From Cytidiella melzeri (taxonomy: Eukaryota; Basidiomycota; Agaricomycetes; Polyporales; Irpicaceae), in the NCBI GenBank assembly GCA_022592445.1, contig JABYQR010000139.1:44684-108683 (forward strand): DNA of 64,000 nucleotides, in the 5' to 3' direction. Positions 1 to 11,908 of the stretch are shown piece by piece. A program made the position numbers and the translations under genes. The first letter of the stretch is position 1. Every line of letters starts with the position of its first letter. A model generated the notes under the pieces. It was not told where the DNA came from. It worked only from the letters and a program-made list of their open reading frames with translations, and did not search any database.

Positions 1-35
1 ACTGATGTGTAAATGTTTTGATGTTCTGTACTCAC

Positions 36-433
36 CACTGATATAACAGTCTTTGAGTTGCCTTCTCTCCGACACCTTCACTACTGGACCATCTACAGCT
101 CCACTTATTCCCCAGCTCGTCCAGGGCACCAGTGTCAAGGTGATTTGTGGCACGGATTGCACGAGCGGTAAGTTGGCTGTGTTCGTCTGCACTGTCAAAT
201 TTCTCACAAAACAGTTGATTGTGTGCATATATGAGCAGGACTGCTTCGCGCTGGCTGTCATCAAGGAAGAGTTGATCGGTATAAATTTTTGCCAACTCGG
301 GTGGTAACTTGTAAGGCTCGGCTCGGCTTGCAACAGCTTCATTAACATGTATAAAGCCTCTGAAGGTGGGCGGGGTTTTGGGGCAGCAAGCAGTCTTTGC
401 TTTCGGTTTCTTTCTGGGGGGAGGGATAGCCAT
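36..433 (-). CDS. Unknown protein, 5' exon only (gene runs off the left edge)
   Basis: An open frame starts at the ATG at 433 and encodes a basic, proline/lysine-rich N-terminus (MAIPPPRKKPKAK) followed by a more ordinary stretch. I do not recognise the family. Near its 3' end the reading strand shows TG followed by gtgagtac at about 35, a strong 5' splice site. I therefore read the TGA just beyond as intronic and the gene as continuing past base 1. The nearest neighbours are repeats, so it may belong to a mobile element. Confidence 0.4.
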
Positions 434-1162
434 AGAGGATGTTGGGTACCTGTTCGCGTCGGCCTGTCTGCCCCCGCGATTATGTTAGTGCACCCTGATA
501 GACTACTATTGCAGTATTACATTTTTGTTATCTCTACTTACTGATTTGTCAAAGCGAGATTGTATCGCTGATTATTGGACATTAGATCTATGGACAATGT
601 AGATTAGATATGTAGATAGATAAGATCAGATAGTACATAGCATGTGATTCCACCATCCTTATGGTCACACACGATGCAATACTTGCACCATATGGCATCG
701 TGTTCCAGTAGTTTCCATGACTGAATAGCAGAAGTACCATGAGGCTTCTGCATGATTCATATTTCATATACCAAATGTATTGAGCTTACTAAAGGCTCAG
801 TCAGCACCATTCAGTTATGTAGGATGCTCAGTCATCGCTTACATTCTCTATTCAGTAGTATTAGCAAGCAGGACTGTGCATTACCAATCATTACTCATAG
901 GATTACCAATCCTTACCAATCCTTACTCATATGACATTACTGTAGCATTAGTAATCTAGTTACAGACATGTATATATACCGCTCCTAGAGAGCAGAGAAA
1001 TAATAAGACACTTACTCCCAGAGTTAGTTGACTTTCCTAGTCATCCTCTACACTCGTAACTTTCAAACACATACTGGGAATAAAAAAATTGTATAGGTTG
1101 AGCTCTCGAATGATGCATGATCAATACAATTTTCAGGCCTTGTCGCGAACCAACATCACTCG
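434..1162. other. Intergenic, AT-rich, LTR-like debris
   Basis: No coding frame is convincing here. Around 890-935 a short motif (ttaccaatcc/ttactcat) is repeated in tandem. A promoter-like tgtatatatacc near 970, followed by an agcagagaaataataag stretch, resembles the sequence at about 27,335-27,390. I read both as pieces of the same decayed repeat. Confidence 0.35.
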
Positions 1163-1590
1163 AACCGCCTTTCAGGTCGTACGATCGCTATCTTGCACGC
1201 CTCTGCGCCGACTTGCCGACCATGCACGTGACCTCCCAATAAGGCAAGCGACAACGCGCTTAGACGGGGCTAAGTCATCAGGCCTAGGACATACCACATT
1301 CACCCGTCCTGAAAAAACCGTCAGAAAGTAGCAGTTGCAGTGGGCACTCGCAGCCGCAGGCCAACATGGGGCCGGGGGTCTATGTCTCCCTTTCTGTTTC
1401 TGCCAAGTATAGGTTGTGACACTTGGGCGGTGCCTGAACATCACTGCCTCGCTGTCCGGTCCACACCACTCATCCGAGGACTGTATAAAACAACCCACAA
1501 TCGGGACGGGCGCTGGCAGCCGTTTCATGGTTTCGGAATATGGTCTCACATGTAACTACGTTACGCACGGACCTTTATAAACTTAGATAA
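1163..1590 (-). repeat. Dispersed repeat R, copy 1 (promoter, leader and first codons)
   Basis: The minus strand from about 1,590 matches the plus strand from about 23,652. It starts tatctaagtttataaagg (TATA-like) and continues through an ATG frame beginning MKRLP. A probable intron (gt..ag) follows, then a second frame beginning MNVVCPRP. The two copies stay similar for about 330 bases, then become unrelated near 1,255 here and 24,003 in the other copy. This copy abuts the 5' end of the decayed RhoGEF gene. It looks like a promoter-plus-leader cassette joined to different downstream DNA in each place. Confidence 0.55.
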
Positions 1591-1614
1591 TAATAAAATA
1601 AAAAAAGACTGGGT

Positions 1615-3912
1615 AGGAGTCTGGGTACCGCTCAACATCTCCATTACCGACTCGGACAGCCGAGCCGCACTTCAAATCGCTCGCAGCCTCCGGTCTCAGC
1701 TCTTCTTCTGCGAGGTCGATTGGGGTGGCAGAGTGCTGCAAGATGGCGAGGGTGTCTACATGTTTGTGGACGACCAGGAAGGTACATCGAATGCTCGTAT
1801 TGAGCGTGAGGCATTGAGGAGCTGCCCTCGAGTGTTACTCTACGCTGTGTAAACAGCAGCATCCTTCGTACTCGTTTAGTTGTTCTCGCCGGGCGAGTCT
1901 GTTAGGAATAACGGAAAATTTCAATACATTGACAAATTTACAGCGTGGTGCGAGAGAGGCAATCATTGCAGCCCCAGAAACCGAGCAAAGGACGAGAAGG
2001 ATGACTGGATATCGACTGTTCCTGCTGAGATGTTGGAAAGACTTGTAGAAAGCGAGGTCAATAGACACGTTATCATAGCAGAGTACCGACAATGTGCTAG
2101 CACTCTCCAGCGTCATCCACGGACTCATTGACAGAGAAAGGCAGTACCTTTGTGACCTTGACACGGTGGAATCTGTAAATACCGTAGAAATGCTTCGGAT
2201 GACAGGCTGACGCTACTATTACAACCTTTGCGCCGTGCCAATCCCCCATCATACGGGCAAGGGAAATCGACGAGTTCATTGACGAGGTATTTGGTGACAT
2301 TCTTCATCTCCGGGAACGCGGCCATCACATGCTAGAGGTGACGGAGTCAAATTTTATTTTATTTTACACTGTTGCGTAAGGATCATTTTTGGGCTCAGCC
2401 ATGGTGAACTGGATTGTGTGAGTGATCTGAGGCATATTGATATCGTGCGTGTACACCTCGTCAACGTGGATGTATGGCCAACCACTGCGAGAGATGGATC
2501 CTCCTATCATCCCTAGCAATCGCTTGGCACAGTACAGTACATCCAGGATGTCTTGTTGCGATTGGATGCGCGAAGGTGTATCGAACTGGTCTCCGACACG
2601 ATCCGCGAGGTGGGTGATTGCTCGTTGCGGTGCTTTTCATGACTAATTCCGTATGACTTCCACCACTCCGTCGTGTGTTACACCTCAAGATGTTTGCCCA
2701 ATGTGCGATGCTAGAACACTTTGGCATATATCTGGTAATGGCGGACAGTGCATGAGTCACTTTGTTTCGTTTTTGCTATCCCAGGCTCTATTTGCTTCTC
2801 GACCTCTCCTCAAACCTCCGAAACGCCACAGATGCTCAGCGGTACCAACAACATGCTTTTCATTAGTGTGAAGAAAAAATGGGGTACGATTCGAGTACTT
2901 TCTCACAAACGTTGAACCTGACGCTGTCTCCTACAGTTGGACAGCGTCTTGCGGCATTGGCAGGGTCAACGAAAGAGCACAAGCTCGGAGAACATTTGAA
3001 TCCCGTCTCGATCTGCGATCACAACGTTCGGAGGGGTTACGTGCGTACCGAGGGTGGTTCATCGATTTTTCGGGTTAGACAGCTACTGAAAGCGTCTTTC
3101 TTCGAATCACAGCACAGTATCTCTTTTTTCCTTCAGAATCCTGCGATTTCATCTTCCTTCAGGCTAGTGTTGTAAGCCTCTGCACAAAGGGCTTCAAGAT
3201 CATGGATCTTACTTAACGTGTTCGGTTCTATTTTGCTCTTACTGTGTAAATGGCTGACGTTTTCGGTAGCTTCAGCGGTTCGACTATTCCGCAACGTTAT
3301 GATCCTCGCCTGGAGAAGTCGACAAAAATGTTGCAAAGCTTGCCAGCGTATGGGCATGTTCCGCTCAACAACATTCAGTTATTGCTGTGCTATTATGGTA
3401 TGTCCAGTACATCCGAGATGGACGAAGTGGCTGACTTCATGAACAGAGGTCGGCTTGTATGTGGACAGCCGCGGTAATCCCAGTCGATCCACACAGACGA
3501 TCGAGGGGGAGGGTACTGCGGAGCGTTTCGCATGCCACCAACCCTACGTTCTTCTCTTTTATTCTCGGTGTGCCTGTTATTGTTGGAACCACCATGCGCT
3601 GTATCTGGGGCGGCAGAGGTACCTCGACGAACCCTGCTCAAGCAACAGGCCCGGAGGGTTGGACGGAGGGCGTGACACAGGAATCACGTGTTCACCGAGG
3701 TATGAAAATGACGGAACCTGCTTCACTGGAAATACTCGAGGCCCACGACCCGTAGCTCGATACGTATTCGAGCTGATACCCACCATCCCGTTATATTTGC
3801 CCGGATCGTCATCGTCGCTGTCGCAGTCCACTTGCTTCGCTCAATCCAACTCTCCACCACACTCCCCTCGTTTGAACCCTGCCCTGCCCTGGAGATTTCA
3901 AGCTCGGTTTTG
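1615..3912 (+). pseudogene. Decayed Rho1 guanine-nucleotide exchange factor (Rom1/Rom2 type)
   Basis: Pieces of one protein appear in order, spread over all three plus frames. The DEP-side segment CEVDWGGRVLQDG lies near 1,710. The motif FSCSRRASL, which follows DEP in fungal RhoGEFs, is near 1,880. The DH start LIDRERQYLCDLDTVE is near 2,120, then LLQPLRRANPP and EIDEFIDEVFGDILHLRE to 2,320. CNH-domain pieces follow: TGLRHDPR near 2,600, CAMLEHFGIYLVMAD near 2,710, SLCTKGFKIMDLT near 3,180, IPQRYDPRLEK near 3,290 and VDSRGNPSRSTQTIEGEGT near 3,460. The C-terminal FELIPTIPLYLPGS is near 3,770. Intact family members activate Rho1 in cell-wall integrity signalling. Here many frameshifts and stops separate the pieces, much of the late DH and PH regions is missing, and the 5' end is cut by repeat R. 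It is a clear relic that cannot make the full protein. Confidence 0.85.
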
Positions 3913-4130
3913 AGTACTTTTGTTGGATTTCTTTCGCGTTGTAGACTAGAATGTCTTGTTTAGTTGGAAATGTTGTCCTACGGTTATTCCAATAGATCTT
4001 TGGATTGTCGCTGCACGAGAATTACATGGTACACGCAAAGAATCAGAAGACGGAAGGGTATAACAATCCGATATACTAAACTATGCTACAGATAGTCGAC
4101 AATTTTGATTATAGTCAAACGTGTATTTGC

Positions 4131-4739
4131 TCAAGCAATGGTGATCTTCTTAGGAGCCTGCTCGGGAGAGGACTTGGGGAATGTAACGGTGAGAACACCG
4201 TTCTCCAGAGCTGCCTTGACTTCTTCGCTCTGCAAAGTAGCAGTGATTAACATCCCGGAACAGATACTGCCACGACAAAACCAATTGCTTACCTTTACTC
4301 CCTGAGGGAGCGGAATCGAACGAGAGAACATTCCGTAACGACGCTCGCGCACAGCGTAGCCGTTTTCATCGCGGTCGGAAGAAATTTTGCTCTCTCCTGA
4401 GATGCTGAGCACGTTATTGTGAATGTCGATGTTGACGTCCTCCTTTTGGAGACCAGGGAGCTCAAAGGTCGCCGTCACGGTGTTAGTTTGCGCATCCTCG
4501 TGAACATCCATCCTGGATAAAAAGTTTGAAGTCAGCCCGTGCTGGATGGTATGGAGTGAGCTGGATGAGTATGCTTACCTTGGTCTCAGAGAACGCTGGG
4601 TGTCAGTGCCAGCGGTGTTGCGCCTCTGGACCTGATTGCCGCTGTTCTCGTTGGTACGAGCATTGAACGCCTCGTCAAAGAGCCGGTCAAAGTCGGAGAG
4701 GGTGTAGAAGGGCTCGTAGAAGAAGCGAGAAAGAGACAT
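4131..4739 (-). CDS. Small heat-shock protein, Hsp20/alpha-crystallin family
   Basis: Spliced model: exons 4739-4579, 4512-4293 and 4229-4131, with canonical gtaagc donors, giving 159 residues, a normal length for the family. The N-terminus is MSLSRFFYEPFYTLSDFDRL, typical of fungal Hsp20. The alpha-crystallin domain fills the rest: TFELPGLQKEDVNIDI, NNVLSISGE, RRYGMFSRSIPLPQGV and the C-terminal ENGVLTVTFPK strand. The family forms oligomers that hold unfolding proteins in the cytosol for refolding by Hsp70/Hsp104. Frames hold across both introns and no damage is seen. It is divergently arranged with the methyltransferase gene at 5,212. Its promoter contains a TATA box and heat-shock-element-like sequence (separate entry). 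Confidence 0.93.
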
Positions 4740-4844
4740 TGTCAGATGTAGAGCGGGTTTTGTAGAAGAGAAATGCTAGTAGTGATTGTTGTTGTTCACG
4801 TTGTTGTACCGTATGTGGAGAAGATGAACGGTAACGCAGAGGGG

Positions 4845-4888
4845 TTTATATATTTTTTCAAGCCATGGCCACAGCGAAATTTCCAGAG
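4845..4888 (-). promoter_or_regulatory. Promoter of the Hsp20 gene: TATA box and heat-shock element
   Basis: On the minus strand a TATATAAA box lies at 4852-4845, about 105 bases upstream of the ATG. Just upstream, at 4876-4888, GAA and TTC blocks alternate (gaaatttccagag), the pattern bound by heat-shock factor. A second gaaggttcc block occurs near 5,045. Heat induction is an inference from these motifs and the gene's identity. Confidence 0.5.
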
Positions 4889-5211
4889 ACATCAGCGATT
4901 CCATGGGCTCTGGATATGGAGCTTGCTGAGCTGGTCTGGACCATTCCACATGATTTCTAATGTCGAAGGAAATGTCTCGAACGTTGTAGACGCCTGGCGT
5001 TGTGCTCCAAAAGCGTAAAATGGCAAACATACGTCAACAATCTCGAAGGTTCCATCGGACACAAGGCTGATCATACCTTTTCCAGCCGTATCCAGCACCG
5101 TGGCGCTGACTCTCGAACTTCCATCTCCGCGCAGCTGGCCGTACATGGCTGAACCGACTGGAGTCGAGGAGCAAACGACGGTCTCTTCTAGAACCGCGTC
5201 GTCAGTGCACG

Positions 5212-6799
5212 ATGTCAAATCCGAAAAGCCGCCGTTTGGCTCGAGGTGCGTTCGGCAGCTCGTGCCACTGGCATTGAACATTAATTCATCTTGAGTGCAC
5301 GTTAGGCTTTTGACCGACGAAGCAGACGTATGGAGTCAAAACGCATGGGACCATGTGCCTCCTCCGGATGATCAAGGTGAGGTGATTGCAGCCGCCTTGG
5401 CCAAGCAGCGTTCTGCACCAGTTCCTGAGGACGAGAAGGCGAAATATCATGACAAACCTGCAAAGCACTGGTAATGAGGTTTCCCACGTCTGGTACAGCG
5501 GCGCATTGTTTTTTGACATCTTGATCCACGCAAGGGACAATTTCTACAAGATGAACACGAGCAATTTTTTTCAAAGTCGTAAATGGCATGCTGAATCCAT
5601 CGACTGTGCTGCGCTTAAATCTCAAAACATATATTTAGGCTGCATCTTGAGTTTCCAGAGCTAGTCGAGGCTGCACAAGCAGAGGTACGCAATGACCTTG
5701 GGGACCTTCATGTGCTAGACCCACTTCTCATAGGCGGGACCTTTGGTGCTAGTTGAAATAGGATGCGGTGCCGAAGATTTCTTGATATGCCGTCTGTTTC
5801 CTGCTGAGCGCATCTTCTCGTAGGCACTGGAAGCGCAGTGTTCCCACTGTTGTCCGCGAACAAAAACCCCAGGCTAGCTCTCCGAGCATACGACTACTCA
5901 AATCATGCAGTAAAGCTCGTTCAGGCGAGTTAGCTGTGCGGATGAAATGACCGCTGGCGCTGACTTGTCGACGGAGATCTAGACAAACTCCCTGTACATC
6001 TCACCGCCGATAGGCTCTATCAAGGCCGCAGTCTGGGATTTGTCGTCAGCCGAACTTCCGCCGGAAATGGAACCCGCCAGTGTCGACATTGTTACGATGA
6101 TATTCGTCCTCAGCGCACTCCACCCCCATGAGTGGTCTCAGGCAATTGCGAACGTGTACAGAGTACGTCGTCAACAAGAATTTCTCGTCGCGAAAAACGT
6201 TCACGTCCGTAACAGCTACTAAAACCCGGGGGATTGGTGCTATTTCGCGATTACGGTCGGCATGACCTCACACAACTGCGATTCAAAGGTGGTCGACTGC
6301 TCGACGAGAACTTTTATATCCGAGGGGACAAAACAAGGGTTTATTTCTTTGAATTAGGTATGTGCCTTTCTCCATTACCCTCGTGATGTAAAAATACCCA
6401 TGAAACTGATTGCGTTTCGCCGCAGACGAACTTGCTCTGTTGTTCACAGGGTCGCCTGTCCCGACCACGTTCCCTACGTCCAACATGTCGTCAACTATCG
6501 AAGAGGACGACGGCCTCGGAATACCGCAAGAAAACGCGGCGGCGAGTGCATCTCCTGATACACTAACGGAATCCATCAATGCTCCAAGTGGACTTGTCAT
6601 ACCGAGTCAGCCGAGTCAGGCAAGCACGTCAATATCGACACTACAAATACACCCTACCCTGACAGGAGAACTAGCCTCTTCTTCACACCCGTTATTCGCC
6701 ATCGAGCAACTGGGCGTCGACCGTCGACTGATCGTAAACCGGAAACGACAGCTCAAGATGTATCGAGTTTGGATGCAGGGCAAGTTTCGGAAGTTGTAG
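5212..6799 (+). CDS. METTL2: tRNA N3-methylcytidine methyltransferase (METTL2/Trm140 family)
   Basis: Spliced model: exons 5212-5261, 5306-5470, 5535-5585, 5639-5684, 5734-5767, 5824-5924, 5983-6162, 6216-6357 and 6426-6799, giving 380 residues. The family uses S-adenosylmethionine to methylate C32 in the anticodon loop of certain tRNAs. Visible family features are [45 protein letters not shown]-binding motif I EIGCGTGS (about residue 111), [52 protein letters not shown] and the C-terminal [20 protein letters not shown]. Two introns must use GC donors (gcatgc at 5586 and gcgagt at 5925); nearby GT sites break the frame or the conserved text. The first exon ([16 protein letters not shown]) is the least certain. 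The gene looks intact. Confidence 0.88.
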
Positions 6800-6891
6800 C
6801 ATATAATCTACATTAAAGTTAAGTTTGCGTTGCATACACAAGGGGTGCGACAAGTAGAGACAAGCAAGAACTTGTATGAAATAGTAAACGT

Positions 6892-9800
6892 CTACATAAA
6901 ATCAACAGCTCTCTTTCGACCTCGCAGGGGACCTGCAACACCCTGCAAAGCATCATCTCGCGTTGTCGGCTCAGGTGGTACCGCCGCCAAGTCAATATTC
7001 CTGACCGCATCTGGTGCAGGTTTCTCCACCCACATACTATCGTCATCCTCCTCATTCTTTGCCTCTTTCCGCTTCTTCTTCTTTCGCTCCCCATCCTTGA
7101 CCTTCTCTCTGTCCTTCCGCTTTATAGCCTTGACGCTGAGCTGCAGCCCTAGCCCGCCTCCCTCTTCGTCACCGTCGTCAAAAGACACAATTGTCTGAGG
7201 CTTCTTCTTCTTCTTCTTGTCCTTCTCCCTATCTTTGTCTTTGTCTTTCCGATCTGAACGAGGGATGAACGTCGGTTTGAACGTCGCCAAGTCAACCTTG
7301 TCATCCGCGCGCGGCTTCGCATCTTCACTTGGCACAACCACCGCAGTCACCTCAGTATGAATACGAGTAGGAGATTGAACTGGCTGGAGCCCTTCAGCTT
7401 CAGCTCCAACAACCACATCTTCGTCCTCGGACTCTTCATCGTCGCTAGCAAAAATCGCCTTGAAGAGGTCCATGGCAGGCCTCTTGTACGTCAACGTATC
7501 TTGTCCCTGCCTTTCGTCCTCTCCAAGTCCCACATTCGCCAGATTCCTCACCCCGGGCTTTGACTCGCCCACAGCCTCAGCCTCAGCAGCAGCACTTGTA
7601 ATAGCCAGAGGAGCGGCAGCCGCGTTCTCCGAGAAAACATCTCCTTCACCATGTTTATCCTTCTCCATCCCAGCAGCCACCTCAGTGGACTCCGTCTCCA
7701 TCTCAGGCTCCTTCACCCCAAACCGCTTACAAAGTAACCTCGCAGGCTGCCACCGCCCAACCTCCCTTGTCAACAGCCCATACATCCCCAACCTCACCGC
7801 ACCCATCCTTGGATCTTCATTCTCCTCCTTCTCCTCCCCCTCCTTCCGCTCTCCGTCATCCTGCGCACGACCAGAAAGGTCAGGCGTATACAAACCCTCC
7901 ACAACCTTCGGCCCCATCTCCACAACAACCGCACTCCTGAACCGCCCCGCCATCGCACCCGATAGCGGCTTGAACACTGTCGCCGCTTTCGCGTAGTCCG
8001 CTAGCTCCTTGTTAAACTCTGCCGGGCTCTGTTCCGGCATGGGACCAATGCTGAGCTTCTTGTCCTGGGAGGAGGAAGCGGATGTGAATTGGAGGAAGGC
8101 GGTGTAGCGGGATTGTTTGACAGGGTCGGCGGTGAAGGGTTGGAAGCCTGTGAGTGCGGCTTTCGCGACAGAGGGATGGAGATCAGGGACGGCGACGACG
8201 TCGTCTGGTTTGTCTAGAGATTGACCTGGTGGGTGGCGATGGTGGTAGTCCTTAGGACAAGACGGTGGAGGAGCGTTGACACTCCCTTTGATTTTCTCGA
8301 GACGTTCTCTGTCTTTTTGCGACATGAAGTCAAACACCGAACGTGCCTGTGCCGGTAGGGGCGTTTCGCCGAGCATCGAGCCTCGCTAACCCATGTACCG
8401 TCAGACACAGCCAACAATCATGTGTATTGTGACTTTGCGTACCTCGTCTACTGTGAGCAAGCTGCTCTTCCACTCCGCACGTGTCTTTGGCGGTTCCTTG
8501 CCCTTTCTCGAGTGTACATTCTCCTTATTTGTATGCAGCTCCCATACACGCTTTGGATTCGGCTTCCAGCCTTTCGGGACGTCAGGTATAGGAAACCTTA
8601 CATTTTCAAAACTGTCATGAAAGAGCATCATTTGAGACGGGACTGTACATACCATCGGTCTTCAGCCACTGGCCGATCAGAGAGAACGAACCCTTTCAGC
8701 ACGGGCCCGCCGTTTTTGAACGTCTGCGTGACACCAGGTGCCCAAGACGATTCCACCGCCTTCGATCGAGTAGACCTCGATGAGCCCATGGCAATGCGGT
8801 CGTCCTCTGCATCGTCGTCATACGCGACCCTCCGTCCGCCTTGCGCCTGCAAAGTACCATCATACACATCGAGATCATCTTCGTCTGCATCGTTAAGTGC
8901 TCCAAGACCGAACCCGGCTACGCCCAGAAGTCAGCCAGAAGCACAGAACACCTTTCACATCACCGCAACTCGTTCACACACGCACCAGCTAGTCGCGGCC
9001 CTTTCTGCTTCCCGTCCCCTCGCACACCCAAAGACTCGTGCAATCCCATGCCCGGCGAGTACCCCAGCCCGTGCGAGTTGTCCTTCCTCGGTACAGCCAG
9101 CAGTGGAGTGTCCCTCCTTGGATACATATGCTTTTTCGCCTCTTCATCCTCGTCTTCCCCATCCGCATCGCCATCCTGAGCTCGTTTTTGCTCGTACGTG
9201 AGGCGCGGTCCGATCCCTTGACCAATCCTCCAGCCCATCTTCTTTAATATGCGCGCGCCGACAGAGTCTTCAGTGGATGATAAGAGGGACGCTGCGAGCG
9301 CGTTGGCCATTGAGCTGGAGAAAAGAAAAATCGCCCGGGTGAGATCAGTCAGGAGAATATGCGGGGTGCTTTCCAGCGTAAACACGTACGCACTCGTCTT
9401 CGACATCTCCTTCATCTCCCCGTCGTCGTAACAGCTCCGCCTCAGTTCCTCCAAAATCCATCTCATCGTTCTCATCTACAAGCAGTCTGCTCTCGCGCAT
9501 TTCCGCCAGATCTTCCTCGTCCATAAAGTCTTCCGGCCTGCTCGCCGCCTTGGTCGTTTTCGCTCTGTCCGAGCGCGAGGAGACGAACGTCGTGGGTGCC
9601 CATCCTGCAACGCACACACTGCTTCAGGGAGCTACGGGAAGCAGCGAGGGAGGTAGGTACGCACCTTCTTTCGACCCCACAGAGTTGAAGTACCCCGCAG
9701 AGAAACCGCCGGTGAAGGCCCCGTGCAACCTCCTTCGACCTTTCTCGTCCCTCACCTCCTGCTTCCACAGCGGCACGAACTCGCCTGTGTCTTTGGCTTT

Positions 9801-9979
9801 CTCGAGTGGAGGCAGAGGGGTTCCTATCTGAGTTATAAGATAGTCAGACAACGGATGGGATCGTGTGGATGAGAATGCTTTGCGGTGTGTTTGCTTACCC
9901 AGCAGAACGACTCATTGGCCTTGGAGCTGGACGGGTCGACGCCGAGGTCGTTGAGCTTGCGTTTGAGTCGGGTAGTCAT
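6892..9979 (-). CDS. GPATCH1: G-patch domain protein, GPATCH1 homologue
   Basis: Spliced model: exons 9979-9899, 9827-9665, 9604-9394, 9314-8986, 8917-8653, 8596-8443 and 8385-6892, all GT-AG, phases consistent, 898 residues. I chose the ATG at 9979 because it gives [15 protein letters not shown], the usual family start. The N-terminal DUF1604-type region reads [17 protein letters not shown] and [15 protein letters not shown]. The G-patch follows at about residues 165-190 ([19 protein letters not shown]). Then come [15 protein letters not shown] and a block around [18 protein letters not shown]. The last exon ends in long acidic and lysine-rich tracts. GPATCH1 proteins associate with the spliceosome; G-patches recruit and activate DEAH helicases. 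Part of exon 3 with its intron is duplicated as a fragment at 42,313-42,490. Confidence 0.9.
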
Positions 9980-10364
9980 GGCTTTTGTTCTTATGGCTGG
10001 CTCAGGAGGAGCGTCCCGTCCGTAGTCAATGAAGAATGCGGGGGATGTCACGGTTGATGAATGAGATGTGCGAGTTTAACACCCTCTTCAAGCGCTTACA
10101 TACTGCCGTTCCACGCTCACTTGCGTGATAACCTTTCTGGGTCAGGCTAGCGAGTTATGATACATGACCACTGGATCCCCCTCTGCTGCCACAATCATTT
10201 ACTGCCGCTAGAACATGGACATGTCTGACCCAGCGCTGATTCCTGAGGGTTGTCTGCGACAGAGGATTCAAAACATGTAGACGCGACGGTTGGATTGCGA
10301 CGCCGCCGCCGAAGATATACCAGCTTGTCCTGCCGGTTATCCTTATCTTGCATGACTTATTACA

Positions 10365-11240
10365 ACTTGACGTTAATCTCCCACCCAATTGTCAGCACTA
10401 AACAAACTCCGCTAGGCGCGGGCTGATGGCGCCAAACCGAGAGCTCGGCGCGGGACTTAAGATGATTTTCAGAGCGCGGCGAGCCCGTCAATAGGTGTAC
10501 AACAGGTTCCGCAAAAATACATAGAATAATAAAGAGTACATTTTGAGTCTATAGAACTGATGCCTTGAGATACATAGGATAACAAAGAGTATATTCTTAA
10601 CATCATAACAAAGAGTACATTGTAAGTCTATAGAACTGATGCCTCAGACTAAGGCTGTGTAGAGGGCTGTTTGGAGCTCGAAGCAGTGCGCGAAATGTCT
10701 GGACTTGCTCGATAGCGGTACCCAATGAGAGTTGGGGGTAAATATTGCCGATTGCGACTGCTACCATTGGTGATAGGCATAGTGCGACGAGCTTCGTGTT
10801 GCTGTACCTGTCGTGCAAGGTCAACAGCAGGGCGTAGCTTCGGCATGATGCGCTTCAGCCATTCTGTGTTATCTCCTTGCTCTCGTAGTGTTTGCGCAAG
10901 ATAAGCAATAAGATCAATGTTTTTGTTGATCTCATTTTCCTCTTCATCGTCAAGCTTAACATGCAAAGTGTATTCAGTATGTTGTTTGATAGTCAGCATA
11001 GAAATAGTGCTGCTCACCTCAAAGCCAGCACCCCCACCTGCTCTGGTACGCATAAGGCCGTCTTGGCCTGTTGCTGGTGCCTTGTTGGGTGATGACTGAA
11101 TTGGAGTTGGATTTGAATTGAGCAGATCATTGACCTCTGCATCTGAGTCACTGAGCCAAGGACGTTCAGCCTCAAGTGGCAGTGGACTGGCAGCAGTGCC
11201 TTCTGTTGGTAACAAGTAGAATGGTGGTTGGTAACGGCAA
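10365..11240 (-). repeat. Inverted arm of MULE-1 (copy of 12,852-13,699)
   Basis: This stretch is the reverse complement of 12,852-13,699 and includes the coding tail of the transposase (frame 11,225-10,649, minus strand). The translated parts of the two arms are identical over about 190 residues. The main difference is a small extra duplication of about 29 bases near 10,585-10,615. Such identity over about 850 bases points to a recent event or continuing gene conversion. Confidence 0.85.
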
Positions 11241-11908
11241 GACAAGCGCTTAAATATTCCCAATAATACCGTTGCCTGGTAAGGCAAGTCTTGTAGAAAC
11301 ATTGAAAATCTGTGACACAGCGAAAATAGTGATGAAGGTGTCTTTGGTGATGAAGAAGATGTGCGCCATGAAGTCTACAGGTTTGCACATGGGACCAAGG
11401 ATCTTGATGCCGAGGAAGATGTTGAGCCGACAGAACATGGGGAAAGGAGCAAAGACAAGTCATACATCTTCTGTCCCCTTCCTCACCGACTTCCAATCTT
11501 GCGCTTGTTTGCTAAACATGCCTCACAGCACTCTCTTTTACCTGAACAACATGGCCAGGCACGAACAGCTGAATTGATCTACCGGGATGCAGTGACTGAA
11601 ATGTATAATCATTGCAAGATCAACCGCCTATGTGAGGTGTGGGCATACCTTTGGAACTCTTGGTACTCACCAGAGAAATGGCCACTATGGGCACGGTCGG
11701 CTCATGGCACCAGCATTCCAGTCCACCGGACAACAATGATGGTAGAAGCTTTGTGGCGTAACCTCAAGCGCCTTGTGCTGAGAATGTTCAACCGGCCTCC
11801 ATTGGATCTGGCAACATACGTTATCATCACACGATCAATTCCTCCCTATCGTCTCACCCTCAGAAAACTTTGTTTTGACCGTGGAGGAGGACGCCAGAAG
11901 ACTCTTAC

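Noticed and set aside
2461..2760. Minus-strand open frames of about 85-100 codons that looked like a C-terminal exon
   Set aside because: The plus strand of the same DNA carries RhoGEF text (TGLRHDPR, then CAMLEHFGIYL) in the right order, so the minus frames are by-products.
7460..7996. A 178-codon plus-strand frame within the GPATCH1 region
   Set aside because: It is antisense to the last GPATCH1 exon, whose text is recognised; codon composition fits an antisense shadow.
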